Assembly: GCF_945957525.1 (NCBI RefSeq)
Contig: NZ_CAMFLA010000006.1
Location: forward strand, 162,482-226,481
Direction: 5' to 3'
Origin: an uncultured Aquitalea sp.
Lineage (GTDB): Bacteria; Pseudomonadota; Gammaproteobacteria; Burkholderiales; Chromobacteriaceae
Length of the DNA: 64,000 bases
Under the pieces are notes generated by a model that worked only from the letters and a program-made list of their open reading frames with translations, had not been told where the DNA came from and ran no database searches. The position numbers and the translations under genes were made by a program. This document shows positions 18,525 to 26,823 of the stretch, one piece after another (position 1 is the stretch's first letter; each line of letters opens with the position of its first letter).

Positions 18525-18812
18525 ATGACCTCCCCTCTCGTCAGCGCCCGCACCCCGCTCCACCCCGGCCGTTTTCTTGACAGCCGCTTTCTTGCGCCCA
18601 GCGGCATGACGCAAACCGACGCCGCCCGACTACTGGGCATCTCGCGTCGCCGCCTCAACGAGCTGATCGCCGGCAAACGCGGCATCACGCCGGACACCGC
18701 CATTCGCCTGGCCTGCCTGTTTGGCCAAAGCGCGCAGTTCTGGATGGAGCTGCAAAGCGCCTGGGATCTGGCGCAAGCCCGTCGCCGCCTGCGCCAGCTG
18801 CGTGGCGGTTAG
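18525..18812 (+). CDS. Orphan HigA/VapI-type helix-turn-helix protein
   Basis: The 95-residue protein has a HigA-family Xre-type HTH: MTQTDAARLLGISRRRLNELI, then GITPDTAIRLACLFG and SAQFWMELQ, all family hallmarks. Such proteins are usually antitoxins paired with a HigB RelE-type toxin just upstream. Here the neighbours are hupC (51 bases upstream) and hupD, and no toxin frame is seen on either strand. It may be a solitary regulator recruited to the hydrogenase cluster, possibly acting on the palindrome 123 bases downstream; that is speculation. Confidence 0.8.
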   Translation: MTSPLVSARTPLHPGRFLDSRFLAPSGMTQTDAARLLGISRRRLNELIAGKRGITPDTAIRLACLFGQSAQFWMELQSAWDLAQARRRLRQLRGG

Positions 18813-18917
18813 TAACTTTCCACTTTGCTTTCCATGCGCCACCCGCATGTCCACAGCACGACCAGGGAAATGAACGCAAGCGCCTGATGCTGCGGGGCTT
18901 TCCGTCCAACTCCGCTC

Positions 18918-18933
18918 TGGCACGAAACTTGTT
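18918..18933 (+). promoter_or_regulatory. Candidate sigma-54 promoter of hupD-hyp operon
   Basis: TGGCACGAAACTTGTT fits the sigma-54 consensus TGGCACG-N4-TTG exactly and departs only after the -13 G. The predicted start is about 18944, giving a 21-base leader before hupD. It would drive maturation genes separately from hupSLC. Confidence 0.75.
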
Positions 18934-18934
18934 T

Positions 18935-18953
18935 TGTAACGGATAGCGTTACA
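18935..18953 (+). promoter_or_regulatory. Palindromic operator TGTAACG-N5-CGTTACA at hupD
   Basis: This is a perfect 7-bp inverted repeat (TGTAACG GATAG CGTTACA) centred at the predicted transcription start. An identical palindrome with a different spacer sits in the same place relative to the sigma-54 promoter of hoxN (36984-37002). The position suggests a repressor site. Confidence 0.7.
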
Positions 18954-18964
18954 GGCGACGACAT

Positions 18965-19573
18965 ATGGACAAAGCACACATCACCATCATGGGGTTGGGC
19001 AACCTGCTCTGGGCCGACGAGGGCTTCGGCGTCCGCGCGGCGGAAACCCTGTTTGCCCGCTACCAACTGCCCGACTCGGTGCGGGTCATCGACGGCGGCA
19101 CGCAAGGGCTGGCCCTGCTGCCTTATGTGGAAGAAACCGAACGGCTGATTCTGTTCGACGCCATCGACTTCGGCCTCGAACCCGGCACCCTGCGCGTCTA
19201 CCGCGACCAGGCCGTGCCCGCCTACCTCACCGCCAAGAAAATGAGCCTGCACCAGACCGGTTTCTCCGAAGTGCTTGGTCTGGCCGACCTCAAAGGCAGT
19301 TTGCCGAAAGACATCATGCTGATCGGCGTGCAGCCGGTGCAGCTGGAAGACTATGGCGGCAGCCTGACCGAACCGGTGCGCGCGCAACTGGCGCCCGCCA
19401 TCCAGCAGGCCATGACGCAGCTGGCCGAATGGGGCGTGACACCCGGCCCGCGCCGCGACGGCCAGCGCCTCAATCATGAAAGCCTGGACATGATCCGCTA
19501 CGAGTCGGAACGCCCGTCAGCCGAGCTGGCCTGTCGCATCGGCGACGACCGCGTACTGAAGGGAGGCGCCTGA
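18965..19573 (+). CDS. hupD: Hydrogenase maturation endopeptidase
   Basis: This protease removes the C-terminal tail of HupL once nickel is inserted. The 202-residue product has the family motif GLGNLLWADEGFGVRAAE with the Ni-sensing Glu/Asp, a second acidic site in FDAIDFG and a His in MSLHQTGF. Length matches HyaD/HoxM. It starts the maturation operon behind its own sigma-54-type promoter and overlaps hupF as TGATG. Confidence 0.95.
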   Translation: MDKAHITIMGLGNLLWADEGFGVRAAETLFARYQLPDSVRVIDGGTQGLALLPYVEETERLILFDAIDFGLEPGTLRVYRDQAVPAYLTAKKMSLHQTGFSEVLGLADLKGSLPKDIMLIGVQPVQLEDYGGSLTEPVRAQLAPAIQQAMTQLAEWGVTPGPRRDGQRLNHESLDMIRYESERPSAELACRIGDDRVLKGGA

Positions 19574-19896
19574 TGTGCCTGGGCATACCCATGCAAGTCA
19601 TCGCCGCTGATGGCCTGATGGCCGAGTGCCTGCACCGTGGCGAAACGGAAAAAATCGACCTCTCGCTGACCGGCCCCGCGCAAACGGGCGACTGGCTGCT
19701 GGTCTTCGCCGGCGCCGCGCGCGAAGCGCTCAGCCCCGCGCAGGCCGCCGACATTCTGGAGGCGCTGACGGCGCTGGAAGCCGCCATGAACGGCCGCTTC
19801 GACCCCGATGTGCATCTGGCCGATCTCACCCGGCGCGAGCCGCAACTTCCGCCTCATCTGCAGGCGCAACTGGAAGCCGGAAGGAAAACCCACTGA
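19573..19896 (+). CDS. hupF: HypC/HupF family hydrogenase chaperone
   Basis: The 107-residue protein begins MCLGIPMQV, the HypC-family N-terminus whose Cys2 binds the Fe(CN)2CO unit. It has a C-terminal extension of about 25 residues compared with the HypC copy in this window (76 residues), which is usual for HupF/HoxL. HupF works with HupK in assembling and protecting HupL, especially under oxygen. It overlaps both neighbours. Confidence 0.93.
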   Translation: MCLGIPMQVIAADGLMAECLHRGETEKIDLSLTGPAQTGDWLLVFAGAAREALSPAQAADILEALTALEAAMNGRFDPDVHLADLTRREPQLPPHLQAQLEAGRKTH

Positions 19897-20333
19897 TGAC
19901 CTCCCCGCTGGACAACCTGCTGGCTCGCCTGGCCGAGCGCGGCTACCACGCCGTCTGCGCCGACGGCCTCGACGCCCTGGCCGCCGACAGCCACCACCTG
20001 ATCGTGATGCTCAACGAAGACCCGGTGAAATACCCCGAGGTGCTGGACAACCCCGTGATCGTGCCCGAGGTGCTGCGCGAATTCCCAGCCGGCACTTTCG
20101 ACGTGGCCTATGCCGACATCACCGAAAGCCGCAAGATTGCCCGCCGCTTTGGCGTACTGAAATTTCCGGCGCTGCTGTTTCTGCGCGAAGGCCAGTATCT
20201 GGGCGTCATCGTCGGCCTGCTGGACTGGCCGGACGTGGTGCGCGCCTTTGCCGACAAACTGACTGCCGAAGCCCGCCGGCCGCCCTCGGTGGGCATTCCG
20301 GTCAGCGTCGCCAAGCAAGGAGGTTGCGCATGA
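19896..20333 (+). CDS. hupG: Hydrogenase assembly protein, thioredoxin-like (HupG/HyaE/HoxO)
   Basis: The 145-residue protein has the HyaE-family fold: LIVMLNEDPVKYPEVLDN, VPEVLREFP, VAYADI and RRFGVLKFPALLFLREG. It resembles thioredoxin but lacks a CxxC. Its role in known systems is as a chaperone for the small-subunit precursor (HupS) before Tat export. The ATG overlaps the hupF stop, and its end overlaps hupH. Confidence 0.9.
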   Translation: MTSPLDNLLARLAERGYHAVCADGLDALAADSHHLIVMLNEDPVKYPEVLDNPVIVPEVLREFPAGTFDVAYADITESRKIARRFGVLKFPALLFLREGQYLGVIVGLLDWPDVVRAFADKLTAEARRPPSVGIPVSVAKQGGCA

Positions 20334-21199
20334 ACCTCAAACCCTTTCCCGTCGCCGTAGTGGCGCTTGGCCCCGGCTCGCAACCGGAGGACGAAGACCT
20401 CAACTACATGCCGCTGCCGCGCGAGGTGGAACATTTCGACCTGCCCTACCTGCCCACTGCGGAAGAAGTCAGCCACCTCACCGCCGCGCTGTCGGTGATC
20501 GACAGCCTCATCCACAAGCTTGCCGACTATCAGGGAGACGGTGAGACCTACCCGGTCATCAGCCTGGCCGGCCTCGACAGCGACAACCGCCGCCTGCTCA
20601 ACCAACTGTTGGGCGAGGGCGAAGTATCGGCCCGCGTCAAACGGGTGGACGGCCGCCGGCTGGACATGCAGGAATCGGTTTTCGCCGGCGTCTGGCGCGT
20701 GCTGGAGTACAGCCCGGACGAACAACTGCTGGACGACCGCATCGAAGCCTGCCCGATTCCAGCGGCGGTATGGCAGGAAGCCCGCGCCTTCGGCCAACCA
20801 TCGCTGCACATTCCCGATCCGCAAAACCTGCAGCTGATGAACGCCGGCCCGGTAGCGGTGGAAATCGCCGACCACATGGGCAAAACCGGCGACGACGCCC
20901 ACATCATCAATTTCTCGCTACTGCCGATGAGCCCGGACGACCTCGCCTGGCTGGACAGCCTGATCGGCCCCGGCAACAGCGGCGTGTTTTCGCGCGGCTA
21001 CGGCAAGTGCCGCATCATGGGCAGTGCCTTGCGCGATGTCTGGCGAGTGCAGTATTTCAACGGCATGAACGACATCTTGCTGGATACGCTGGAGATTACC
21101 CGCATCCCCGAGGTGGCGCTGGCGTCGCTTGACGACCTGACCGACTCGCTGGAGCGCCTGCGCGAAGCGCGCGAGTGGCTGGCCGGAGAAACCGCATGA
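20330..21199 (+). CDS. hupH: Hydrogenase expression/assembly protein HupH (HyaF/HoxQ)
   Basis: The 289-residue protein shows HyaF/HupH family blocks: ALGPGSQPEDEDLNYMPLP near the start and MGSALRDVWRVQYFNGMND near the end, with VFSRGYGKCRI before it. HupH works with HupG on small-subunit maturation and Fe-S cluster stability. Start chosen at ATG 20330, overlapping the hupG stop as ATGA and preceded by AAGGAGG. Confidence 0.93.
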   Translation: MNLKPFPVAVVALGPGSQPEDEDLNYMPLPREVEHFDLPYLPTAEEVSHLTAALSVIDSLIHKLADYQGDGETYPVISLAGLDSDNRRLLNQLLGEGEVSARVKRVDGRRLDMQESVFAGVWRVLEYSPDEQLLDDRIEACPIPAAVWQEARAFGQPSLHIPDPQNLQLMNAGPVAVEIADHMGKTGDDAHIINFSLLPMSPDDLAWLDSLIGPGNSGVFSRGYGKCRIMGSALRDVWRVQYFNGMNDILLDTLEITRIPEVALASLDDLTDSLERLREAREWLAGETA

Positions 21200-21417
21200 G
21201 CGGCGCCGGCTTCGAAGGCTCTTATCTGGGCGACGACGATCGCCTGCCCGACGAAGCGCGCATGGAATGCAAAATCTGCTGGTGGATCTACGACCCGGCG
21301 CTGGGCGACGACATCTGGCAGATTCCGCCCGGCACGCCTTTTCATGCCTTGCCCGAACACTGGAAATGCCCGATGTGCGACGGCGCGCGCGATCAATTCA
21401 TGGTGGTGCAAGACTGA
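21196..21417 (+). CDS. hupI: Rubredoxin-like hydrogenase protein HupI (HoxR)
   Basis: The 73-residue product is a rubredoxin with the two iron-binding knuckles MECKICWWIYDP and WKCPMCDGARDQF. In other bacteria HupI/HoxR is needed for hydrogenase maturation or activity at higher oxygen and probably supports building the unusual proximal Fe-S cluster. This fits the oxygen-tolerant cysteine pattern of HupS here. The start overlaps the hupH stop as ATGA. Confidence 0.95.
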   Translation: MSGAGFEGSYLGDDDRLPDEARMECKICWWIYDPALGDDIWQIPPGTPFHALPEHWKCPMCDGARDQFMVVQD

Positions 21418-21419
21418 CC

Positions 21420-21911
21420 ATGGCCGATTGCTATCCGGACTCGCCCGCCTTTGAACTGGAAACCGTGTTTGGCCTGATCGAGGCCACGCGCATGGCGGGT
21501 GTGCCGCTGCTCAACCCCGCGCTGCGCGTGGAGGCCATCGGCTTTCGCCGCTGGAGCCCCGGCGCCGCCGAAACCGATCTCGCCGGCGAACTGTGGGCCG
21601 GCGTCATGCTGACGCCCTGGTTCATGAATCTGATGCTGCTGCCGGCCCTGCCCGGCACGCTCCCCCCGGTGCCGCCGGGCGGTGAAATCCGTCTGGCGCT
21701 GCCAGGCGGCGACATGCCCTTCCTGGCCGGACACGAAGCCGGCCTTGGCCACTACTGCCTGTGCTCGCTGTTTTCTCCAGTGACGGAGTTCGCCGACCAG
21801 GACACGGCCCGAGAAACCGCGCTGGAAATCCTGCGGTTGATGTTTCCGCCGCCGCCGCCCGCTCACGCGCCCGATCTGTCGCGGCGGCGCCTGTTTGGAC
21901 TGGGCGCATGA
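21420..21911 (+). CDS. hupJ: Hydrogenase assembly chaperone HupJ (HybE/HoxT family)
   Basis: The 163-residue protein has HybE-family landmarks: WAGVMLTPWFMNLMLLP and HEAGLGHYCLCSLFSPV, followed by MSRRRLFG-like basic tail (here LSRRRLFGLGA). HybE-type proteins bind the large or Tat-targeted subunit before export. The ATG is 2 bases after hupI and the end overlaps hupK by 4 bases. Confidence 0.92.
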   Translation: MADCYPDSPAFELETVFGLIEATRMAGVPLLNPALRVEAIGFRRWSPGAAETDLAGELWAGVMLTPWFMNLMLLPALPGTLPPVPPGGEIRLALPGGDMPFLAGHEAGLGHYCLCSLFSPVTEFADQDTARETALEILRLMFPPPPPAHAPDLSRRRLFGLGA

Positions 21912-22930
21912 AAATCGACGAAATCCTCATTCGCCTGACGCAGGACAAGGCGCGCGGCGGCGGCGTTTCGGTAAGCTGGCCGCGCCGGGAAGCGGAGCGT
22001 CTGTTCATCGGCAAACCCGCCGGCGAAGTGCTGGCACTGACGCCGAGACTGTTTTCCCTCTGCGCGCACGCCCAGACGCTGGCCGCCCGCTTGGCCCTGG
22101 CTTGCGCCGCAGGCAAAGCGGCGCAAGCCAGCCCGCAGGAGCTGCAAAGCCTGGCGCAGGAAGCCGCCCGCGAAACCCTGCGCAAGCTGCTGACCGACTG
22201 GGCGCTGGCCTTTGACGGCAAAGCCGCCGAACCGGCGGCGCTGGCGGCCTGGCGCGCCGCCGGTTCGCTTTCCGCGCTCAAGGCACTGGCGGAACAGCAA
22301 GTCTTCGGTCAGGCTTGCGACGACTGGCTACAAAGAAGTGAAGCCGGCTGGCTGGACTGGGCGGCGGAAGGTCGCATGCCGGCGGCGCGCTGGCTGGCGG
22401 CATTGACGGGCCCGGAGCGCGGTTGCGCGCTGCTGCCGCCGCTGAGCGCCGGCCAACTGGCCAACCGGCTGGCGGACTGGATACGCCCCGGTGGCCCGGT
22501 CTGGCAAGGCCAGCCGCGTGAAACCGGCGCGCTGGCGCGCGAACACCGGCAATTGTCGCGCACGCTGGCTGCGGGCCAGCTGGCGCGGGCGCGCCTGCTG
22601 GCGCGTTTGATCCAGTTGGCGCGCGGCTTGAACGGCGAGCTTTGCCTACAGGCGGCGGCCGCACCGCTGCCGGACGGCGCGCTGGCGCTGGTGGACACCG
22701 CCCGCGGCCCGTTAACGCATCTGGCGGCGCTGGACGACGAAGGCTGCGTCACGCGCTACCGGGTAATACCGCCTACCGCCTGGCACAGCCATCCCGAGGG
22801 CCTGCTGAGGGAAACCCTGTGTTCCCGGCTGGACGACGGAGAGGCAGAATGGCGGCGGCAAGCCGCACTGATCGACCCATGCGTGGCCTGGCGGCTGGCG
22901 GTGGAAAACAAGGAATGCGCGCATGCATGA
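21908..22930 (+). CDS. hupK: Hydrogenase expression protein HupK (HoxV)
   Basis: HupK is a scaffold related to hydrogenase large subunits, thought to help transfer the Fe(CN)2CO unit to HupL. The 340-residue protein keeps faint large-subunit features (LLFxxP-like IGKPAGEVLALTPRLFSLC near residue 35, and IDPCVAWRLAVEN at the C-terminus, a decayed DPCxxC end). Start chosen at ATG 21908 giving MKIDEILIRLTQ; an upstream open stretch is antisense-like to hupJ. It overlaps hypA by 8 bases. Confidence 0.88.
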   Translation: MKIDEILIRLTQDKARGGGVSVSWPRREAERLFIGKPAGEVLALTPRLFSLCAHAQTLAARLALACAAGKAAQASPQELQSLAQEAARETLRKLLTDWALAFDGKAAEPAALAAWRAAGSLSALKALAEQQVFGQACDDWLQRSEAGWLDWAAEGRMPAARWLAALTGPERGCALLPPLSAGQLANRLADWIRPGGPVWQGQPRETGALAREHRQLSRTLAAGQLARARLLARLIQLARGLNGELCLQAAAAPLPDGALALVDTARGPLTHLAALDDEGCVTRYRVIPPTAWHSHPEGLLRETLCSRLDDGEAEWRRQAALIDPCVAWRLAVENKECAHA

Positions 22931-23264
22931 AATGTCGTTGGCCGAAGGCATCGTCCAGCTGTTGGAAGATCAGGCCGGGGCGCAGCAGTACCGCAAGGTC
23001 AGGCAGGTGTGGCTGACCATCGGCGAACTGGCCGGGGTGGAGGTGGAATCCCTGCTGTTTTGTCTGGAGGCCGTCAGCCGCGACACGCTGGCCGACGGCG
23101 CGATTTATCACGTGGTGCGCGAACCCGGACAGGGCTGGTGCCTGGCGTGCAGTCAGCCGGTCGTCATCCAGGCGCGCTACGACGCCTGCCCGGCATGCGG
23201 CAGGCATCAAGTACAAGTGACCGGCGGCGACGACATGCGCGTCAGCGAACTGGAAGTGGACTGA
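22923..23264 (+). CDS. hypA: Hydrogenase nickel incorporation protein HypA
   Basis: HypA delivers nickel to the large subunit together with HypB. The 113-residue protein starts MHEMSLAEG, with the His2 nickel ligand, and has a zinc site made of CLAC and CPAC. The length is normal. It overlaps hupK. Confidence 0.97.
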   Translation: MHEMSLAEGIVQLLEDQAGAQQYRKVRQVWLTIGELAGVEVESLLFCLEAVSRDTLADGAIYHVVREPGQGWCLACSQPVVIQARYDACPACGRHQVQVTGGDDMRVSELEVD

Positions 23265-23291
23265 CCCGGCCGCCACAAGGGAGACAAAAAG

Positions 23292-24287
23292 ATGTGCACG
23301 GTATGCGGTTGCAGTGAAGGCAATGTATCCATCGACGGCAAGCCCGGCGGCGTGAAGTATCCGTACCGCCCGCGCGGCGGCCACACCCATCACGGCCATG
23401 ATCATGACCACGGACACCACCATCATCACGATCATGATCACCATCATGACCATACGCACCGGGAGGACGCGGCGGCGGACAGCCCTGTGGTGCGCGGCGA
23501 AGGCCGCCTGGACTACGGCCAGGGCGCGGCCCGCGCCCATGCGCCCGGCCTCAGCCAGTCGCGCATGGTGAAAATCGAACAAGACATCCTGTCCAAGAAC
23601 AAGGGCTATGCCCAGATCAACCGTCGCTGGCTGGCGGATCGCGGCATCTTCGCCGTTAATCTGGTGTCCAGCCCCGGTTCCGGCAAAACCACCCTGCTGG
23701 CGGAAACCATCCGTCAGCTGGGCAAGGACTGCAAGGTGTATGTGATCGAGGGCGATCAGCAAACCAGCAACGACGCCGAACGCATCCGCGCGGCCGGCGC
23801 CCCCGCCATCCAGATCAACACCGGCAAGGGCTGTCATCTGGACGCCCACATGGTGGGTCAGGCGCTGGAAACCCTCCACCCTGCCGACGACAGCCTCTTG
23901 CTGATCGAAAACGTAGGCAATCTGGTCTGCCCGGCGGCTTTCGATCTGGGCGAAGCGCACAAGGTAGCCATCCTCTCGGTGACCGAGGGCGAGGACAAGC
24001 CCATCAAATACCCGGACATGTTCGCCGCCGCCGACATCCTGCTGCTCAACAAGGTGGACCTGTTGCGCCACCTTGATTTTGACGTGGACGCCTGCATCGC
24101 CTACGCCCGCCGCGTCAACCCGGCCATCCGCGTGCTGCAGGTATCGGCCCGCAGCGGCGAAGGCATGGACGCCTGGATAGACTGGCTGCTGCTGCGCATG
24201 AACGATGCCCAGCTGGTGAAGCAGCACGAGGTGGCGCGGCTGAAGGCCCGCATCGCCGAACTGGAACAGCAACTGCAAAAGCGCTAA
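23292..24287 (+). CDS. hypB: Hydrogenase nickel incorporation GTPase HypB, His-rich form
   Basis: This nickel-inserting GTPase has 331 residues. The N-terminus is MCTVCGC (high-affinity Ni motif). Residues 31-56 hold 17 His among 26 residues, a nickel-storage tract. The GTPase part has [11 protein letters not shown] (P-loop), [30 protein letters not shown] (metal site Cys/His region) and NKVDLL. A leucine/glutamine-rich C-terminal helix ends the protein. A GGGAGA ribosome site lies before the ATG at 23292. HypF follows after 2 bases. Confidence 0.97.
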   Translation: MCTVCGCSEGNVSIDGKPGGVKYPYRPRGGHTHHGHDHDHGHHHHHDHDHHHDHTHREDAAADSPVVRGEGRLDYGQGAARAHAPGLSQSRMVKIEQDILSKNKGYAQINRRWLADRGIFAVNLVSSPGSGKTTLLAETIRQLGKDCKVYVIEGDQQTSNDAERIRAAGAPAIQINTGKGCHLDAHMVGQALETLHPADDSLLLIENVGNLVCPAAFDLGEAHKVAILSVTEGEDKPIKYPDMFAAADILLLNKVDLLRHLDFDVDACIAYARRVNPAIRVLQVSARSGEGMDAWIDWLLLRMNDAQLVKQHEVARLKARIAELEQQLQKR

Positions 24288-24289
24288 GC

Positions 24290-26590
24290 ATGGAACAGCA
24301 ACGCCTGCGGCTCTCGATTCAGGGCCGCGTACAGGGGGTGGGCTTCCGCCCCTTCATCTGGCGCACCGCGCGCCGCCACCAGTTGACCGGCTTTGTGCGC
24401 AACACGGGCGAAGGCGTCACTGTGGAGCTGCAAGGCAGCGCCGCCAACCTGCTGGCTTTCCGCCATGCGCTGGACGACGACCTGCCGCCGCTGGCCCACA
24501 TCGACCAGCTGCAACAAGCGCTGCTGGACCCGGTCGGCGACGAAACTGCCTTTGTCATCGAAGAAAGCGCCGGCAGCACCACCCGCGCCCGCCTGCCGGC
24601 CGACATCGCCACCTGTCCGTCCTGTCTGACCGAGCTGTTCACCCAGAGCGACCGCCGCTACCGCTACCCCTTCATCAACTGTACCGATTGCGGCCCGCGC
24701 TACACCGTCACCCACCGCTTGCCTTACGACCGCGCCAACACCAGCATGGTGGCCTTTCCGCTGTGCCCGGCCTGCGGCGAGGAGTATCTCAATCCGGAAA
24801 CCCGGCGCTTTCACGCCGAGCCCACCGCCTGCCCGGCCTGCGGCCCCCGCCTGCAACTGACCGACCGCTTCGGCCAACCCTTGAAAGGCGACCCAGTCTA
24901 CGGCGCCATGCAAATCCTGCGCATGGGCCGCAGCATCGCCATGAAGGGGCTGGGCGGCTTTCATCTGGTATGCGACGCCCGCAGCGCGGACGCAGTGCAA
25001 AGACTGCGCGAGCTCAAACACCGTCCCGGCAAGCCGCTGGCCGTGATGGCGCTCAACACCGCCTCGCTGCCCGCTTTCTGCGAGGTGAGCGCGGAAGAAG
25101 CCCAGTGGCTGGAGCGCCCGGAACGCCCGATCGTGCTGCTGCGCAAAAACCGCGACACCGACCACTGCCTGCCCGGCGTAGCGCCCGGCATCGGCGCGGT
25201 GGGCGTCATGCTGCCCTATACCCCGCTGCAATGGATGCTGTTCCATGAAGCACTGGGCCGCCCCGCCGGCACCGACTGGCTGCACGAACCCTGCGACAAG
25301 GTGTGGGTGATGACCAGCGCCAACCTGTCCGGCGAGCCCATCGTCACCGGCAACCAGGAAGCACGCGAGCGCCTCAACCGCGTAGCCGACGTTTTCCTGC
25401 TGCACAACCGGAATATCGTCACCCGTTGCGACGACAGCGTACTGTCGGTGCAAGAGCAGGAAGCGCTGTTCTTCCGCCGAGCGCGCGGCTTTGTGCCGGA
25501 CCCGGTCAAGCTGGCCGATGACGGCCCCAATGTGCTGGCGCTGGGTGCCTATCTGAAAACCACCGCCACCGTGTTGCGCGGTGACGAGGCTTTTGTCTCG
25601 CAGCACATCGGCGATCTGGACCACCCGCTCACCTGCGAGGCGCTGGAAGAAGCGGCGGAACACCTGCTGGAACTCACCGGCGCGGAGCCGCAGGCCATCG
25701 CCTGCGATCTGCAGCCGGACGCCTTTTCCAGCCATCTGGCCGAGCAATGGTCGCGCGAGCGCGGCATCCCGCTGATACCGGTGCAACACCATCACGCCCA
25801 CCTCGCCGCCGTCATGGCCGAGCACGGGCTGCAAGGCCCGGTGCTGGGCATGGCGCTGGACGGCTACGGGCTAGGCAAGAACGGCGGCGCCTGGGGAGGC
25901 GAACTGATGCTGGTGGAAGCCGCCGTCTGCGAGCGCATCGGCCATATCAGCCCGCTGCCGCTGCCCGGTGGCGACAAGGCCGCGCGCGAGCCTTGGCGCA
26001 TGGCCGCCGCACTGTACGCCCGTCTTGGCATGCTGGACCGGCTGCCCGCGCACCTGGCGCAGGAATCCGGCCTGCCCATGCTGCTGCGCCAGCTGGAAAC
26101 CGGCGTCAACTGTCACGACACCACCAGCCTTGGCCGCTGGTTCGACGCCATTGCCGGCCTGGCCGGCCTGTGCCCGGTGCAAAGCTTTGAAAGCGAGGCC
26201 GCGCAAAAGCTGGAAGCGCTGGCCCGCCCTTGCGAGCCGCTAAGCGACGGCTGGACGCTGTCTTCGGCCAACCTGCTGGATTTCCTGCCGCTGGCGCGCC
26301 ATCTGGCCACACTGACCGACGCCGCCGACATCGCCAGCCTGTGGCACAGCACGCTGGCGCACGCGCTGGCCGACTGGGCGGTGCGCGCCAGCCGCACCAC
26401 CGGCATTCGCAAACTGGTGCTGGGGGGCGGTTGCTGCGCCAATCGCCGCCTGATGGAACAACTGCTGCCGCTATTGAAACAACAAGGCATTACCGCCCAC
26501 ACCGCGCACCGGCTGCCCCCCAACGATGGCGGCCTCAGCCTCGGCCAGGCCTGGGTGGCGCGCCACCGCCTGCTGCAAAAGGAGAACTGA
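24290..26590 (+). CDS. hypF: Carbamoyltransferase HypF
   Basis: HypF makes the thiocarboxamide from carbamoyl phosphate that becomes the CN ligands of the NiFe site. The 766-residue protein has, in order, an acylphosphatase domain (GRVQGVGFRPFIWRTA), two zinc fingers (CPSC...CTDC and CPAC...CPAC), a YrdC-type domain (KGLGGFHLVCDA, TSANLSGEP) and a Kae1-like carbamoyltransferase domain (VQHHHAHLAAVMAEHG, ALDGYGLGKNGGAWGGE). All are complete and the length is normal. Confidence 0.97.
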   Translation: MEQQRLRLSIQGRVQGVGFRPFIWRTARRHQLTGFVRNTGEGVTVELQGSAANLLAFRHALDDDLPPLAHIDQLQQALLDPVGDETAFVIEESAGSTTRARLPADIATCPSCLTELFTQSDRRYRYPFINCTDCGPRYTVTHRLPYDRANTSMVAFPLCPACGEEYLNPETRRFHAEPTACPACGPRLQLTDRFGQPLKGDPVYGAMQILRMGRSIAMKGLGGFHLVCDARSADAVQRLRELKHRPGKPLAVMALNTASLPAFCEVSAEEAQWLERPERPIVLLRKNRDTDHCLPGVAPGIGAVGVMLPYTPLQWMLFHEALGRPAGTDWLHEPCDKVWVMTSANLSGEPIVTGNQEARERLNRVADVFLLHNRNIVTRCDDSVLSVQEQEALFFRRARGFVPDPVKLADDGPNVLALGAYLKTTATVLRGDEAFVSQHIGDLDHPLTCEALEEAAEHLLELTGAEPQAIACDLQPDAFSSHLAEQWSRERGIPLIPVQHHHAHLAAVMAEHGLQGPVLGMALDGYGLGKNGGAWGGELMLVEAAVCERIGHISPLPLPGGDKAAREPWRMAAALYARLGMLDRLPAHLAQESGLPMLLRQLETGVNCHDTTSLGRWFDAIAGLAGLCPVQSFESEAAQKLEALARPCEPLSDGWTLSSANLLDFLPLARHLATLTDAADIASLWHSTLAHALADWAVRASRTTGIRKLVLGGGCCANRRLMEQLLPLLKQQGITAHTAHRLPPNDGGLSLGQAWVARHRLLQKEN

Positions 26591-26592
26591 CC

Positions 26593-26823
26593 ATGTGTCT
26601 GGCCATGCCGGTACGCATTACCGAACTCTTGCCCGACGAGATGGCGCGGGTAGACGTGGACGGCGTGGGGCGCGAAGTATCCGTCGCCCTCATCGATCAA
26701 GCGCAAGTGGGGGATTACGTCATCCTGCACGTGGGCTACGCCATCGGCAAACTTGACCCCGCAGAAGCCGCCAGAACGCTGGCGCTGATGGAAGAACTGG
26801 CAGCCGGCGAGGAGCGCGCATGA
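26593..26823 (+). CDS. hypC: Hydrogenase maturation chaperone HypC
   Basis: The 76-residue protein begins MCLAMPVRI with the essential Cys2, and has the core VDVDGVGREVSVALI and GDYVILHVGYAIGKLD. It carries the Fe(CN)2CO unit between HypD and HupL. The ATG at 26593 lies 2 bases after hypF, with AAAAGGAGAA as ribosome site. It overlaps hypD by 4 bases. Confidence 0.96.
   Translation: MCLAMPVRITELLPDEMARVDVDGVGREVSVALIDQAQVGDYVILHVGYAIGKLDPAEAARTLALMEELAAGEERA

Noticed and set aside
23380..23460. Apparent short tandem repeat (CAT/GAC-rich)
   Set aside because: It is the His/Asp codon run of the HypB nickel-storage tract.
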